A stretch of 64,000 bases of DNA from contig NZ_SRLQ01000008.1 of the NCBI RefSeq assembly GCF_004745805.1, forward strand, positions 186,001-250,000, given 5' to 3'. A model generated the notes under the pieces. The model saw nothing but the letters and a program-made list of their open reading frames with translations, was not told the origin of the DNA and ran no database searches. Source of the stretch: Mycolicibacterium sp. CH28. Its GTDB lineage: Bacteria; Actinomycetota; Actinomycetes; Mycobacteriales; Mycobacteriaceae. Numbering within the stretch: position 1 is the stretch's first letter; each line of letters begins with the position of its first letter. Position numbers and translations under genes: made by a program. Shown one piece after another: positions 27,805 to 36,410 of the stretch.

Positions 27805-28728
27805 GTGAGCCACGCTGTTTCACCAGAGGCCGACATCGCACCGGCTTCAGAGTCGACGCGTCCCAAAGTCTCGCTGTGCATCCCGGCCTACAACGCCGGG
27901 CGTTATCTTCGCGACACGATCGACAGCGTCCTGGCTCAGAAGTACGCCGACCTGGAAATCGTCATCGTCGACAACAACAGTTCCGATGAGACTCAGTCGA
28001 TCCTGGACGGAATGACCGACCCCCGAGTCCGGGTGATCAGGAACCCCACCACCTTGTCGGCTTCGGACAACCACAATCGCGCCGTGCAACTGAGCCAGGG
28101 GGAGTTCGTCAAAGTCATCAGTGCCGACGACACTCTCATGCCCACCTGCGTTGCCGCGCAAGCGGCCGTGCTGGACCAGCACAGCGACATTGCCTTGGTG
28201 GCCAGCCGCACCGACTTCATCGACGATGCAGGCGTCCTGCTGTTTCCGTCCAGAGGGTTGCGCGGCGTGCTGGGACGCCAAAGTGGCGAGCGGGTAGTTC
28301 GCCAGATTGTCCGCAGCGCAAAGAATCCGATCGGCGCGCCGGTGTCGGTCATGTTCCGCCGGGCTGACTTCGACCGGTGCGGCGGCTTCCAGGGCCCGGC
28401 GCTGTTCACCCTCGACATGGACCTGTGGGTTCGGCTACTGGGCGTGGGCCACTTCTACGGGATGCCCGAGACCCTGGCGGCCTATCGCGTCCGCGGCGGA
28501 TCACTTACCGCGGAGACCTCGCCCCGATCTCAACTCGCGCAGCAGGATCAGTTCAACCGCCGGCTCATCAACGATCCGAACTGGCGGATTCCCTTCATCG
28601 ACAGAGCTGTCGGAAGGATCAACCGCTATGACGTCCTGGTCAAGCGGACCTTGCTGTTCAAACTGAGCAGCTGGCGAGAGCTGCGTCGGCAAGCGGCTCG
28701 GCGGCGCACTCCCGGCAGCAACGGATAG
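27805..28728 (+). CDS. GT2 glycosyltransferase
   Basis: A 307-aa family 2 glycosyltransferase with VSLCIPAYNAGRYL, VDNNSSDET and SADDTLMP (metal-binding acidic motif). The acceptor site WVRLLGVGHFYGMPETLAAY is in the second half. The GTG at 27805 has GGAGGGG upstream. The C-terminus is basic. Five bases separate it from the next glycosyltransferase. The transferred sugar is unknown. Confidence 0.82.
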   Translation: MSHAVSPEADIAPASESTRPKVSLCIPAYNAGRYLRDTIDSVLAQKYADLEIVIVDNNSSDETQSILDGMTDPRVRVIRNPTTLSASDNHNRAVQLSQGEFVKVISADDTLMPTCVAAQAAVLDQHSDIALVASRTDFIDDAGVLLFPSRGLRGVLGRQSGERVVRQIVRSAKNPIGAPVSVMFRRADFDRCGGFQGPALFTLDMDLWVRLLGVGHFYGMPETLAAYRVRGGSLTAETSPRSQLAQQDQFNRRLINDPNWRIPFIDRAVGRINRYDVLVKRTLLFKLSSWRELRRQAARRRTPGSNG

Positions 28729-28733
28729 CACAG

Positions 28734-29720
28734 ATGGTCAACGAACTGAGTTCGCCCACCGCGCAACGTCGTTCTGCTCCGAGCCCGGATCCGGTCTTGT
28801 CGGTGGTGATCTGCGCCTACACCACCGAACGCTGGGACCGGTTGTGCGGTGCGGTGGAATCCGTGCTCGCCGAGGACATCGCACTGGAGACGATCGTCGT
28901 CATCGACCACTGCGAACAATTGCTGGTCGACGCCGCGCGCCGCTTCGACGGCGACGACCGGATCCGGGTCATCGCCAACGATGAGGTTCGCGGATTGTCC
29001 GGTGCCCGGAACACCGGGATGCGTGCCGCGCTCAGCGATGTCGTTGCGTTCCTCGACGACGACGCCGTCGCTCAGCCCGGCTGGGCCCGCGATCTGTGTC
29101 GCCACTACCGGGACCCAACTGTGGTCGGGGTCGGCGGATACGCCACCCCGGTCTGGCCGGATAACCGGCCGGGGTGGATGCCGGCGGAATTCGACTGGGT
29201 GGTCGGTTGCAGCTACATCGGTCAGCCGACTCGGCTTGCGCCGGTGCGCAACCCGATTGGCTGCAACATGTCGCTGCGCCGGTCGGTCGTCGACCGAATC
29301 GGCGGGTTCAGGTCCGAGATCGGACGGGTGGGCACCACCCCGGTGGGCTGCGAGGAAACCGAGCTCTTCATCCGCCTGCGGTCCGAGCATCCATCGAATC
29401 GAGTGCTGTTCGATCCGCTGGTCAGGGTTGAGCACTACGTCACTCACGACCGCACCAGACTGCGGTATTTCGTGCGTCGGTGCTATCACGAAGGCATATC
29501 GAAGGCGGTTGTGACGGAGTTGTCCGGAACATCGGCCGGGCTGAGCAGCGAACGTTCCTATGTACGCACGGTGTTGCCGGCCGCCGTGGTACGCGAACTG
29601 ACATCGATGACATCCGATGGGTTGGCCCGCGCGGTCGTTATCTGCCTGGGCCTCGCCGTCACGACCTTCGGGTACATCCGGGCGACGGTCAGTCGACGCC
29701 TGATGGGCAGGCGCGCGTGA
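28734..29720 (+). CDS. GT2 glycosyltransferase
   Basis: A 328-aa family 2 glycosyltransferase. It shows VLSVVICAYTTERWD, then GLSGARNTGM and FLDDDAVAQPGWARDL with the DDD metal site, and CEETELFIRL as the acceptor or base region. A hydrophobic segment near the C-terminus (AVVICLGLAVTTFGYI) may anchor it to the membrane. The stop overlaps the start of the next gene by 4 bp (GTGA). Confidence 0.82.
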   Translation: MVNELSSPTAQRRSAPSPDPVLSVVICAYTTERWDRLCGAVESVLAEDIALETIVVIDHCEQLLVDAARRFDGDDRIRVIANDEVRGLSGARNTGMRAALSDVVAFLDDDAVAQPGWARDLCRHYRDPTVVGVGGYATPVWPDNRPGWMPAEFDWVVGCSYIGQPTRLAPVRNPIGCNMSLRRSVVDRIGGFRSEIGRVGTTPVGCEETELFIRLRSEHPSNRVLFDPLVRVEHYVTHDRTRLRYFVRRCYHEGISKAVVTELSGTSAGLSSERSYVRTVLPAAVVRELTSMTSDGLARAVVICLGLAVTTFGYIRATVSRRLMGRRA

Positions 29721-31090
29721 CAACGAGTGACTCGGCGATCCTCACGCTGTCGCCGGTGCTGTACAGCTCCACCCGCCCGAGCTGGAGCGGCGCCACCTGG
29801 GTCGGCGAGGTGTGGTTGGACGCCATGGATTCCGCGGCGGCGGCCAGCGCCGAGGCAGGGGTGCGGGCGCGGTGCGTGCTGCAGAACGCGGAGGGGTTCT
29901 CCAGGGCGCGGATTCTCGTCCGCGACGGACGGCGGACGATCGGATTCGTCGACCTCGACGTCACCGACGGCGAGGTTACCTTCGCCGAGTTGCGCGAACA
30001 AGCTGGTGTCCAACGTGATTCGCGGAACTGCCCGAAGGTGTTCGACGGCGATGTCAATCCCTGGCTGTCGCCCTCCGTCACGGTGGTCATCTGCACCCGG
30101 GACCGCACCGCCCTGCTCGAGTCGGCGCTGGCATCGGTCCTGTCCGCCGATCACCCCGATTTCAGTGTGATCATCGTCGACAACGCCCCACGTACCGATG
30201 CCACCCGCCGGTACGTCGAGAGCCTCGCCGACCCGCGCGTTCAGCTGATTACCGAGCCCGAGCCGGGGCTTTCCCGGGCCAGGAACGCGGGTCTGCTGGC
30301 TGCCACCACCGACGTCGTTGCTTTCGTCGATGACGATGTCGTCGTCGACCCCGCCTGGCTGAGCATCCTGGTCAGGGGATTCGACTACGGTCGTCTGGTG
30401 GCGTGCGTGTCCGGCATGGTCGCGGCCGGCGAATTGCGCACGCCGGCACAGGCTTACTTCGAGAACCGCGTCGGCTGGTCGGAGTCGGCCGAGGCGCGGA
30501 CCTTCGAGTGGTCGCGGGCGCCCGAGGACGTCCCACTGTTCCCGTTCGAGGTGCGTCATTACGGGACCGGTGCGAACTTTGCGGTGGACCGGCGGGTGGC
30601 GTTGGGCCTCGGCGGTTTCGACGAACGGCTCGGAGCGGGAACGCCGGTCAGCGGGGGCGAAGACATCGACATGTTCTTTCGGATCCTGCGTGCTGGCTGG
30701 CAACTGGTCCACGAGCCTGCCGCCATCGCCTGGCATCGGCACCGTTCGACCCCCGATGACCTGCGCGCCCAGACGCGGGGCTACGGGCTGGGCCTCGGTG
30801 CGTGGTTGGCGAAGGTCGCAATGGATCCTGCAATGGCGTTGTTGGCGGCGAAGACGATCGTGCAGCGCCGCTCGGCCCTGGTTCGGCATTTGCGGTCGGC
30901 ATCCCGAAATGCCCACCCGACAACAGCGTTGGAGCCTGATCTGCCTGCCGATATCGGCGCTGAAACCTGGCGGTTGGTCGTCCGGGGAGCGTGGGCATAC
31001 CTCGCCGGGCCGCGTTCCCGTCGCGCGCTGACGGCGAATATCGTCGGGCAATTGCCCGCGTCCCTGGCGGGCAGCACCCGATCGTGGTGA
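29717..31090 (+). CDS. GT2 glycosyltransferase with extra N-terminal domain
   Basis: A 457-aa protein. Residues about 120-400 form a GT2 domain ([59 protein letters not shown]). Residues 1-115 form an additional domain that I do not recognise (LYSSTRPSWSGATWVGEVWL...). It is rich in Ala and could position the substrate. The GTG at 29717 overlaps the previous stop. The stop overlaps the flippase GTG at 31087. Confidence 0.78.
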   Translation: MTTSDSAILTLSPVLYSSTRPSWSGATWVGEVWLDAMDSAAAASAEAGVRARCVLQNAEGFSRARILVRDGRRTIGFVDLDVTDGEVTFAELREQAGVQRDSRNCPKVFDGDVNPWLSPSVTVVICTRDRTALLESALASVLSADHPDFSVIIVDNAPRTDATRRYVESLADPRVQLITEPEPGLSRARNAGLLAATTDVVAFVDDDVVVDPAWLSILVRGFDYGRLVACVSGMVAAGELRTPAQAYFENRVGWSESAEARTFEWSRAPEDVPLFPFEVRHYGTGANFAVDRRVALGLGGFDERLGAGTPVSGGEDIDMFFRILRAGWQLVHEPAAIAWHRHRSTPDDLRAQTRGYGLGLGAWLAKVAMDPAMALLAAKTIVQRRSALVRHLRSASRNAHPTTALEPDLPADIGAETWRLVVRGAWAYLAGPRSRRALTANIVGQLPASLAGSTRSW

Positions 31091-32391
31091 CTCCGGGCGA
31101 TCTGACCCATACCGATCTCGAGGAGTCGGGTACTCCGGCCGCGGGCCGCAACATGACCGTCGACTCGATCTCACTGATTGTCTCCAGCCTGCTGACCGGA
31201 GTGCTGGGACTGGTGTTCTGGGGCGCGGCGGGCCGGTTGTATCCAGCCGAGGAAGTCGGCGTGGCCGCCGCGGTCATCACGTCGGCGCTCATGCTCTCGA
31301 TGCTTGCGATGCTGAGCATCGACACAATCTACGAACGCTTCCTACCGTTGGCCGGAGAGCGAACGGGATTCCTCATCACCCGCGGCTATCTGGTTGTGGC
31401 GTGTACGGCTTTGGTGGCCGGCGCGGGGCTGGTGGCGTTTGGCCCGCGCGAGGAGCTGTTTGAATCCCGCTGGGCGATGTACTGCTACCCGTTGCTGGTC
31501 ATGGTGCTCGCGCTTTTCACCTTGCTCGACAAGACCGCTGTCGGCCTCGGAGTGACGAAGTGGTCGGCGGTGAAGAACCTCATCCACGCGATCGCCAAAT
31601 TGGTGATCCTGTTCTGTCTGGTGTGGACCGGTAGCGGCGCCTCGATCGTGCTGGCATGGGGTGCTACCGCGGCGGTCGGCACGGTGTTGGTACTGGCCGC
31701 GATGCGGCGACGCTGGCGCGCTCATGAGCAATTCCGGCAGCCCGCCAGCCTCCCAAATCGACCACAGTTGTTGTCGTATATCGGTTCGTCTTTCGGGATC
31801 ACCAGTCTGTGGATCATCGGGCCCCTGGTTGTGCCGCTGATCGTGGTCAGTCGGTTCGGCGCCGTAGCCAACGCACACTTCTCGGTGACATGGGCGATCA
31901 TCAATGCGCTCTATTTCGCAGTCCATCTGGTCATGAGCCCGTTCGTCGCCGAGGTGGCATCGCATCCGGACAAGGTCGCAGTCCTGTCCACCCGGATGGT
32001 TCAGACGATGGCCGTGGTCTCGGTGGCCGGGGCCCTTGGCCTGGTTCTGATCGGGCCTTTCGTGCTCGGCGTGATCGGCCCCGACTACCGAGAACAGGGC
32101 GGCGGGCTACTTGATCTGGCGGCGATCTTCGTTCCGCTATCCGCGGTGAGCGCCGTCTACGAAGGCTTCGCCAGGGTACGTCGCAAGCTGACTCTGATGG
32201 TCGTAACCCGGTGCTTGTCCACGTTTACCGTCGTCGCAGGGACACTGTTGATCACGCCCCATACCGGTGTGATCGGAGTCGGTTGGGCCTATCTCTTGGC
32301 CGAAGCGATTTCAGCGGTGATATTGCTGCCCTTCGTGATCGGCTGGTTGCGTCGCGTCCGCAGCGGCGTAGCAGTCGACATCCCGGCGTGA
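31087..32391 (+). CDS. Wzx-like polysaccharide flippase
   Basis: A 434-aa membrane protein with about 12 hydrophobic helices, of the MOP/PST (polysaccharide transport) family. It would flip a lipid-linked glycan across the membrane. The start of the protein (DSISLIVSSLLTGVLGLVFW) is the first helix, and PAEEVGVAAAVITSALML follows. The GTG at 31087 overlaps the previous stop; a GTG one codon earlier (31084) is possible. No Wzy polymerase with certain identity follows, but a large polytopic protein is encoded at 33806. Confidence 0.8.
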   Translation: MTPGDLTHTDLEESGTPAAGRNMTVDSISLIVSSLLTGVLGLVFWGAAGRLYPAEEVGVAAAVITSALMLSMLAMLSIDTIYERFLPLAGERTGFLITRGYLVVACTALVAGAGLVAFGPREELFESRWAMYCYPLLVMVLALFTLLDKTAVGLGVTKWSAVKNLIHAIAKLVILFCLVWTGSGASIVLAWGATAAVGTVLVLAAMRRRWRAHEQFRQPASLPNRPQLLSYIGSSFGITSLWIIGPLVVPLIVVSRFGAVANAHFSVTWAIINALYFAVHLVMSPFVAEVASHPDKVAVLSTRMVQTMAVVSVAGALGLVLIGPFVLGVIGPDYREQGGGLLDLAAIFVPLSAVSAVYEGFARVRRKLTLMVVTRCLSTFTVVAGTLLITPHTGVIGVGWAYLLAEAISAVILLPFVIGWLRRVRSGVAVDIPA

Positions 32392-32401
32392 GACCCGAAG
32401 T

Positions 32402-33175
32402 CTAGAGCGAATATTGGCGGGCCCACTCGACGGCCGTCGTGGCCCCGCCGCCTAAGTCGCCGCCGAAGTTGTCGAGTTGGATGCATAGGTGCATCGGCCC
32501 TGGCGGAAAATGGGCGGGGTCGGTGGACTCCCACCACTGCACGCCGTCGACGAACATCGCCATCCGCTGGGGCGTCCATTCGACTGCCCAGCTGTGCCAC
32601 TGTGTGGCATCGATGTTGACCGAGCCCGTCTCGCGCTCGTCGTTGGGGCCGTAGTGCAGCCAGCCCTCGACGGTTTGTCTGCTGGGCTCGGCGATCTCCA
32701 TGAAGTCGACTTCGCCACCCAGCGGCCAGTTCTCGGCGTCCGGCCACAGTAGCGCCAGGGAGTGATACCCGGGGCCGGACGGGGAGGACTTGATGCACGC
32801 TTCCCAACGGCCGTGGAATTGGCCGGGCAGCCAGGCCATCCCGGCAGAATTCCCCGCGGAATCCCCGGTGATGGTCAGTGTCCCGCCCGCAACCGACACC
32901 GCGTTCGGCGTGCGGCGTCCGTTACCGTCGTGGCCGGGTCCGTCATAGATCGTCCACTGGCCCAACGATGCAGGATTGTCGAAGTTGTCCTGCCGGTTCG
33001 GTTCCCCCCAACCCAGTGCGGCGGCCGCGGTGTTGGGGCAGTTGCCGTTGCCCGAATCTGCATCGGCGATCGGTTGCAGCCGAGCGGCCGACGCGGCGGT
33101 GAGTCCGAAGACGATGGACACCACACCGATCAGCGACGTCGCGACGCGGGATACGTGTGGTATCGGGACGAGCAT
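32402..33175 (-). CDS. Secreted GH16 glycosidase
   Basis: A 257-aa secreted hydrolase. Residues 1-30 are a signal peptide ending in TAASA. The GH16 active site is GGEVDFMEI (ExDxxE: Glu155, Asp157, Glu160). Trp-rich strands follow (QWHSWAVEWTPQRMAMFVDG), typical of beta-jelly-roll GH16 enzymes that cut beta-1,3/1,4-glucans or galactans. AGGAAG precedes the ATG. It faces the flippase tail to tail. It may trim the exported glycan, or act on an external polymer. Confidence 0.85.
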   Translation of the reverse strand: MLVPIPHVSRVATSLIGVVSIVFGLTAASAARLQPIADADSGNGNCPNTAAAALGWGEPNRQDNFDNPASLGQWTIYDGPGHDGNGRRTPNAVSVAGGTLTITGDSAGNSAGMAWLPGQFHGRWEACIKSSPSGPGYHSLALLWPDAENWPLGGEVDFMEIAEPSRQTVEGWLHYGPNDERETGSVNIDATQWHSWAVEWTPQRMAMFVDGVQWWESTDPAHFPPGPMHLCIQLDNFGGDLGGGATTAVEWARQYSL

Positions 33176-33267
33176 CGGCTTCCTGAAATCAACGAGTGTG
33201 CCAGTGGCAAGTCAGCGCTGCGGGTCGGACACCGCAAGCCTACCCAAAGCGCGCGGGGAAACCTCGG

Positions 33268-33438
33268 CTACGGACCGGACTTGCCGCGCCCGATCAGCGA
33301 GCGGATCCACTCCCGCGCCACGCCCAACGGATGCCCGCTTCGATACCGGGTGCACGCGCACAGAGCGCAGTCGGTGCCGCGCCGATAATGCGTGTGCGCC
33401 GAGCGCTCGTGTCCACACTTACAGTTCGCGTTTTGCAT
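33268..33438 (-). CDS. Small Cys/His-rich zinc-binding-like protein
   Basis: A 56-aa protein. The pattern is CKCGHERSAHTHYRRG...CALCACTRYR, with five Cys and several His in the first 30 residues, which suggests one bound zinc or iron. The C-terminal half is basic. Similar short proteins are scattered in mycobacteria but the function is unknown. The ATG at 33438 is chosen because the cysteine motif begins right after it. It lies between the GH16 gene and the polytopic protein. Confidence 0.55.
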   Translation of the reverse strand: MQNANCKCGHERSAHTHYRRGTDCALCACTRYRSGHPLGVAREWIRSLIGRGKSGP

Positions 33439-33805
33439 ACAGCTCGAACCATACGCGCGCGACGCGACCAAATGGCACATTGGTTCCGCTAGCAACCTTG
33501 TGCCGGTGTCGTTGGGGCATCTGCCTCGGACAACGTCGAACACCTACGCGCACTACGCCCGTGCGACCGGCGGTCAGGACGGTGCCAACACCGGCGCTTC
33601 TACGACCTCGACTACCTCGACAACGCATACCTCGACAACGCGCCAAGTTCGTGCCCGGTAAGCCGATGCGCTGGCAACCGCAAGCCGAGACTGAGGTCAC
33701 CGGGACGGACTCCGGCCAGCTGCTGGTCGATTGGGTTTCGATCTGGTCCTACGCGGGCGCTTCGTGATGCGGTCGCACGGGTCAGCTAATAGGTAAGCTA
33801 GCCCA
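33439..33805. other. Non-coding region with a small tandem repeat
   Basis: No supported gene. TACCTCGACAACGC occurs twice in a row with a 15-bp period, preceded by a partial unit, within about 33600-33650. It may be the remnant of a coding repeat (one frame reads YLDNAYLDNA). The rest has no recognised feature except the start region of the next gene. Confidence 0.4.
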
Positions 33806-36073
33806 GTGCTGCTGCGACGCCTCGATTATCCCGCGGTGCAGCCGCAGGAGCCAAGGCCGATCGCAGCATCCCCCCAGCGCGCCAACAGCGCCTTGCCGGT
33901 CTGGACTCCGGTGGCAGTGGGGATCTCGGCACTCGTCGTCGCCGCCTCGCTTGCCGTCACCACGCTCGCCGCCTGTCATGTCGCGGGCGCGCTGCCGCCG
34001 GCCCTGCGCGCCATCATCGCTGTGGTGGCCGTGCTGAGCGTGCCAGGCCTGCCGATCGCCGCGCTGTTGCGGCTGCCCACCAACGGGATCTTCACCGGCG
34101 TCGCGGTGTCGTTGTCGCTCGCTGTCGATGTGCTTCTGGCGCAATGGAATTACGCAGGAGCCTTGCACCAGCCGTTTGTGGTGCAGTACGCCGTTCTGTT
34201 CATCGGCGCCCTGGCGACCGCGGTGTTGGCGCACCAGTGGCGTCGTCAGCAGGCGGCGAACCTCCGGCCGACGGTGGATGCATCAGCCCTGCGGCGCTGG
34301 ATTCGTCGTGCCACGGCGCCCAGCGGTGACCGCAAGGTCAGTGTCGTCCTGCTTGTTGCGGTGGTGGGATTGTTCCTGTCCGCAGTCCATCGACTCGACA
34401 TCGCGGTCGCGGGCAACCTCGGCACCATCGGCATTCTCGGAGTCGACTATTTCGTCGGCCTGACGCTGCTGTGCGTTGTTCTCGTGATCGAGTACCGGCG
34501 CTCCGCCATGGACCGGCCGGTGATCGCCGTGGCGAACGGTGTGCTGATCGCCTACATCACGATGCCGGTCGCGTGGTCGATGGGTACGGCGCCGTTCGTG
34601 ACGGCCTACGTGCATCGAATGATCACCAACTGGTTTGTCGACCTGGGTGGCTTGCCGCCACCGGTTGACGCACGAATCAGTTGGGCCGGCTTCTTCTCCG
34701 CGGGGGCCAACCTGGTCGTCACCACCGGGCTGCACGATTCCGCGATCTTCCTCGTCAGCGCTTCGTTGGTGATGGGCCTGTGTCTGATGTTCCCGGTGCA
34801 TGCCATCGGCTTGGCCATCACCGGCAGCCGGCGCTGTGCGTGGCTTGGCGTCACCATGCTGACCCTGTTCAACTGGTACCAGCAGGACTATTTCGCTCCG
34901 CAGGCCGTTGCGATGCAGCTCTACGCCACGATCCTGGCGGTGCTGTTCTGGCAGTTGCGCGCTGCCGATGTTCCGGACCTGCCGGGCGGCAGGTTCACGC
35001 GACTGAGGACCGCCTGGATGCGCATCCCCGGCCGTGCGCACGGCCGGGGTGCATCCTGGACGCTGGCAATGGAATTGGTGTTGGTGACGATCATGGCCGC
35101 GATGGTGGTCGCACACCAGTTGACGCCGCTCGCCACCATCGGGGCGCTGCTGATCTTCGCCGTCTGCGGACTGACGAGGTACAAGCTGCTGTGGCTGGCC
35201 GCGTTCGTGGTCTTCATCGCATGGTTCTGCTATGGCGCCTACGCCTACTGGCAGGGCCATCTAGGCCAAGTCATCGCCGATATCGGTGGTGTCGATCAGA
35301 ACCTGAACTCCAGTGTGTCGCAGAAGATCACCGGTGATCCGGTGTACAGCCGGATGCAAATGCTCCGATTGGTAGCGGCTTTCGTCCTGATGGCGATGTC
35401 GGGTATCGGGTTGCTACGGCTGCGCCGGATGCCGAACAGCAGACCGATGTTGGTCGCCGCGGTGGCGCTGGTGCCGTTCGTCCTCCCGCTGCTCCAGAGC
35501 TACGGCGGCGAGGTGGCGATTCGGGCGTTCCTCTATGCCTCGCCGGTGACCTCCCAGCTTGCCGCCCTGGCGGTGTTACCCCTGTTGAGACCCCGCGGTA
35601 CCGGCGCTGCCGTACGCCGCACCACCGCGGTGGGCGCTGGAGCGATTCTGTTGATCCTCGCCTTGCTGGTGACAGCGAACCGGGGGCTCAACATCTCCTT
35701 CGAACGCACCAGACCGGACGAGCTCGCGATCGCCAATGAGCTGGTGCACGAGATCCGTAACGCCGGGTTGGGATATTGGGGGCAGGGTGCGCTCTACGGC
35801 GTGCCCCGAACCTTCCAACTCGACGATCCCTGCTTCGCATCGGCCAAGACCCTCGCGGACTGCACCGCGCAGCCCGAGGTCGAGTACTTCGCCGACACCA
35901 CTCAGGACGAGAATTTCATCCGCTACACCCTTGGCGTCAGCCATGCGACGGCGCAGAAAGCGATCGAGCTGTTGCGGACGGAAAAGGGATACGAAACCGT
36001 GTTCGACTCGAATGGCATCGTGGTGTTGAGGCGGCCCACCGCGCCGGACGTGAAGCTGGGAGGAGAACGATGA
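33806..36073 (+). CDS. Large polytopic membrane protein (glycan assembly, GT-C-like?)
   Basis: A 755-aa protein with a short cytoplasmic N-terminus and about 12-14 hydrophobic helices between residues 30 and 630, then about 125 soluble residues (ISFERTRPDELAI...GIVVLRRPT). Hydrophobic layout and outer C-terminal domain resemble GT-C or polymerase-type proteins, but no signature motif is certain. Context suggests polymerisation or lipid-linked sugar transfer. The GTG at 33806 is the first usable start. The stop overlaps a 64-aa membrane protein (ATGA). Confidence 0.68.
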   Translation: MLLRRLDYPAVQPQEPRPIAASPQRANSALPVWTPVAVGISALVVAASLAVTTLAACHVAGALPPALRAIIAVVAVLSVPGLPIAALLRLPTNGIFTGVAVSLSLAVDVLLAQWNYAGALHQPFVVQYAVLFIGALATAVLAHQWRRQQAANLRPTVDASALRRWIRRATAPSGDRKVSVVLLVAVVGLFLSAVHRLDIAVAGNLGTIGILGVDYFVGLTLLCVVLVIEYRRSAMDRPVIAVANGVLIAYITMPVAWSMGTAPFVTAYVHRMITNWFVDLGGLPPPVDARISWAGFFSAGANLVVTTGLHDSAIFLVSASLVMGLCLMFPVHAIGLAITGSRRCAWLGVTMLTLFNWYQQDYFAPQAVAMQLYATILAVLFWQLRAADVPDLPGGRFTRLRTAWMRIPGRAHGRGASWTLAMELVLVTIMAAMVVAHQLTPLATIGALLIFAVCGLTRYKLLWLAAFVVFIAWFCYGAYAYWQGHLGQVIADIGGVDQNLNSSVSQKITGDPVYSRMQMLRLVAAFVLMAMSGIGLLRLRRMPNSRPMLVAAVALVPFVLPLLQSYGGEVAIRAFLYASPVTSQLAALAVLPLLRPRGTGAAVRRTTAVGAGAILLILALLVTANRGLNISFERTRPDELAIANELVHEIRNAGLGYWGQGALYGVPRTFQLDDPCFASAKTLADCTAQPEVEYFADTTQDENFIRYTLGVSHATAQKAIELLRTEKGYETVFDSNGIVVLRRPTAPDVKLGGER

Positions 36074-36264
36074 TCGGCACAGCGCTGTTCGTCGCATCCG
36101 GAATCCTGTTCGCGCTCGCCAGCCACCGTCGTGAACGGGCGGTACCCCAGCGGGGAACTCGCCGTCCCGACCACACGACCGGGTTCTTGATGGTGCAGGC
36201 GTTGTGTGCGGCGACCGGTGCCATCACCGTTGCAGTGGTCCACATGATCACCTTCGTCTCGTAG
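36070..36264 (+). CDS. Small two-helix membrane protein
   Basis: A 64-aa protein with one hydrophobic segment at residues 2-17 (IGTALFVASGILFALA), a basic loop (RRERAVPQRGTRRP) and a second at residues 38-62. AGGAGAACG precedes the ATG, which overlaps the stop of the 755-aa protein, so the pair is cotranslated. It is probably a small subunit of that protein. No family is recognised. Confidence 0.6.
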   Translation: MIGTALFVASGILFALASHRRERAVPQRGTRRPDHTTGFLMVQALCAATGAITVAVVHMITFVS

Positions 36265-36292
36265 CGCCCCCTACGTCCGCCCTTTTTAGCTG

Positions 36293-36312
36293 CGCGGCCA
36301 GACACGGCCGCG
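36293..36312. terminator. Hairpin at the end of the glycan island
   Basis: CGCGGCC (36293-36299) and GGCCGCG (36306-36312) form a 7-bp perfect stem with a 6-base loop, 30 bp after the last island gene. There is no T-run after it, common in mycobacteria. It may end the island transcript. Confidence 0.35.
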
Positions 36313-36410
36313 ACACGGCAGTCAAACCGCTGTGAGCGTGGCTCGGTCAGGTACCGTCGGCAGTGCCGGTGGGTTTGCGAGAATTCTCTCGGAGAGGTTC
36401 GGATCAAGAC

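Noticed and set aside
33666-33767. 33-codon plus-strand frame before the polytopic protein
   Set aside because: No ribosome site and no recognised family; kept as part of the non-coding stretch.
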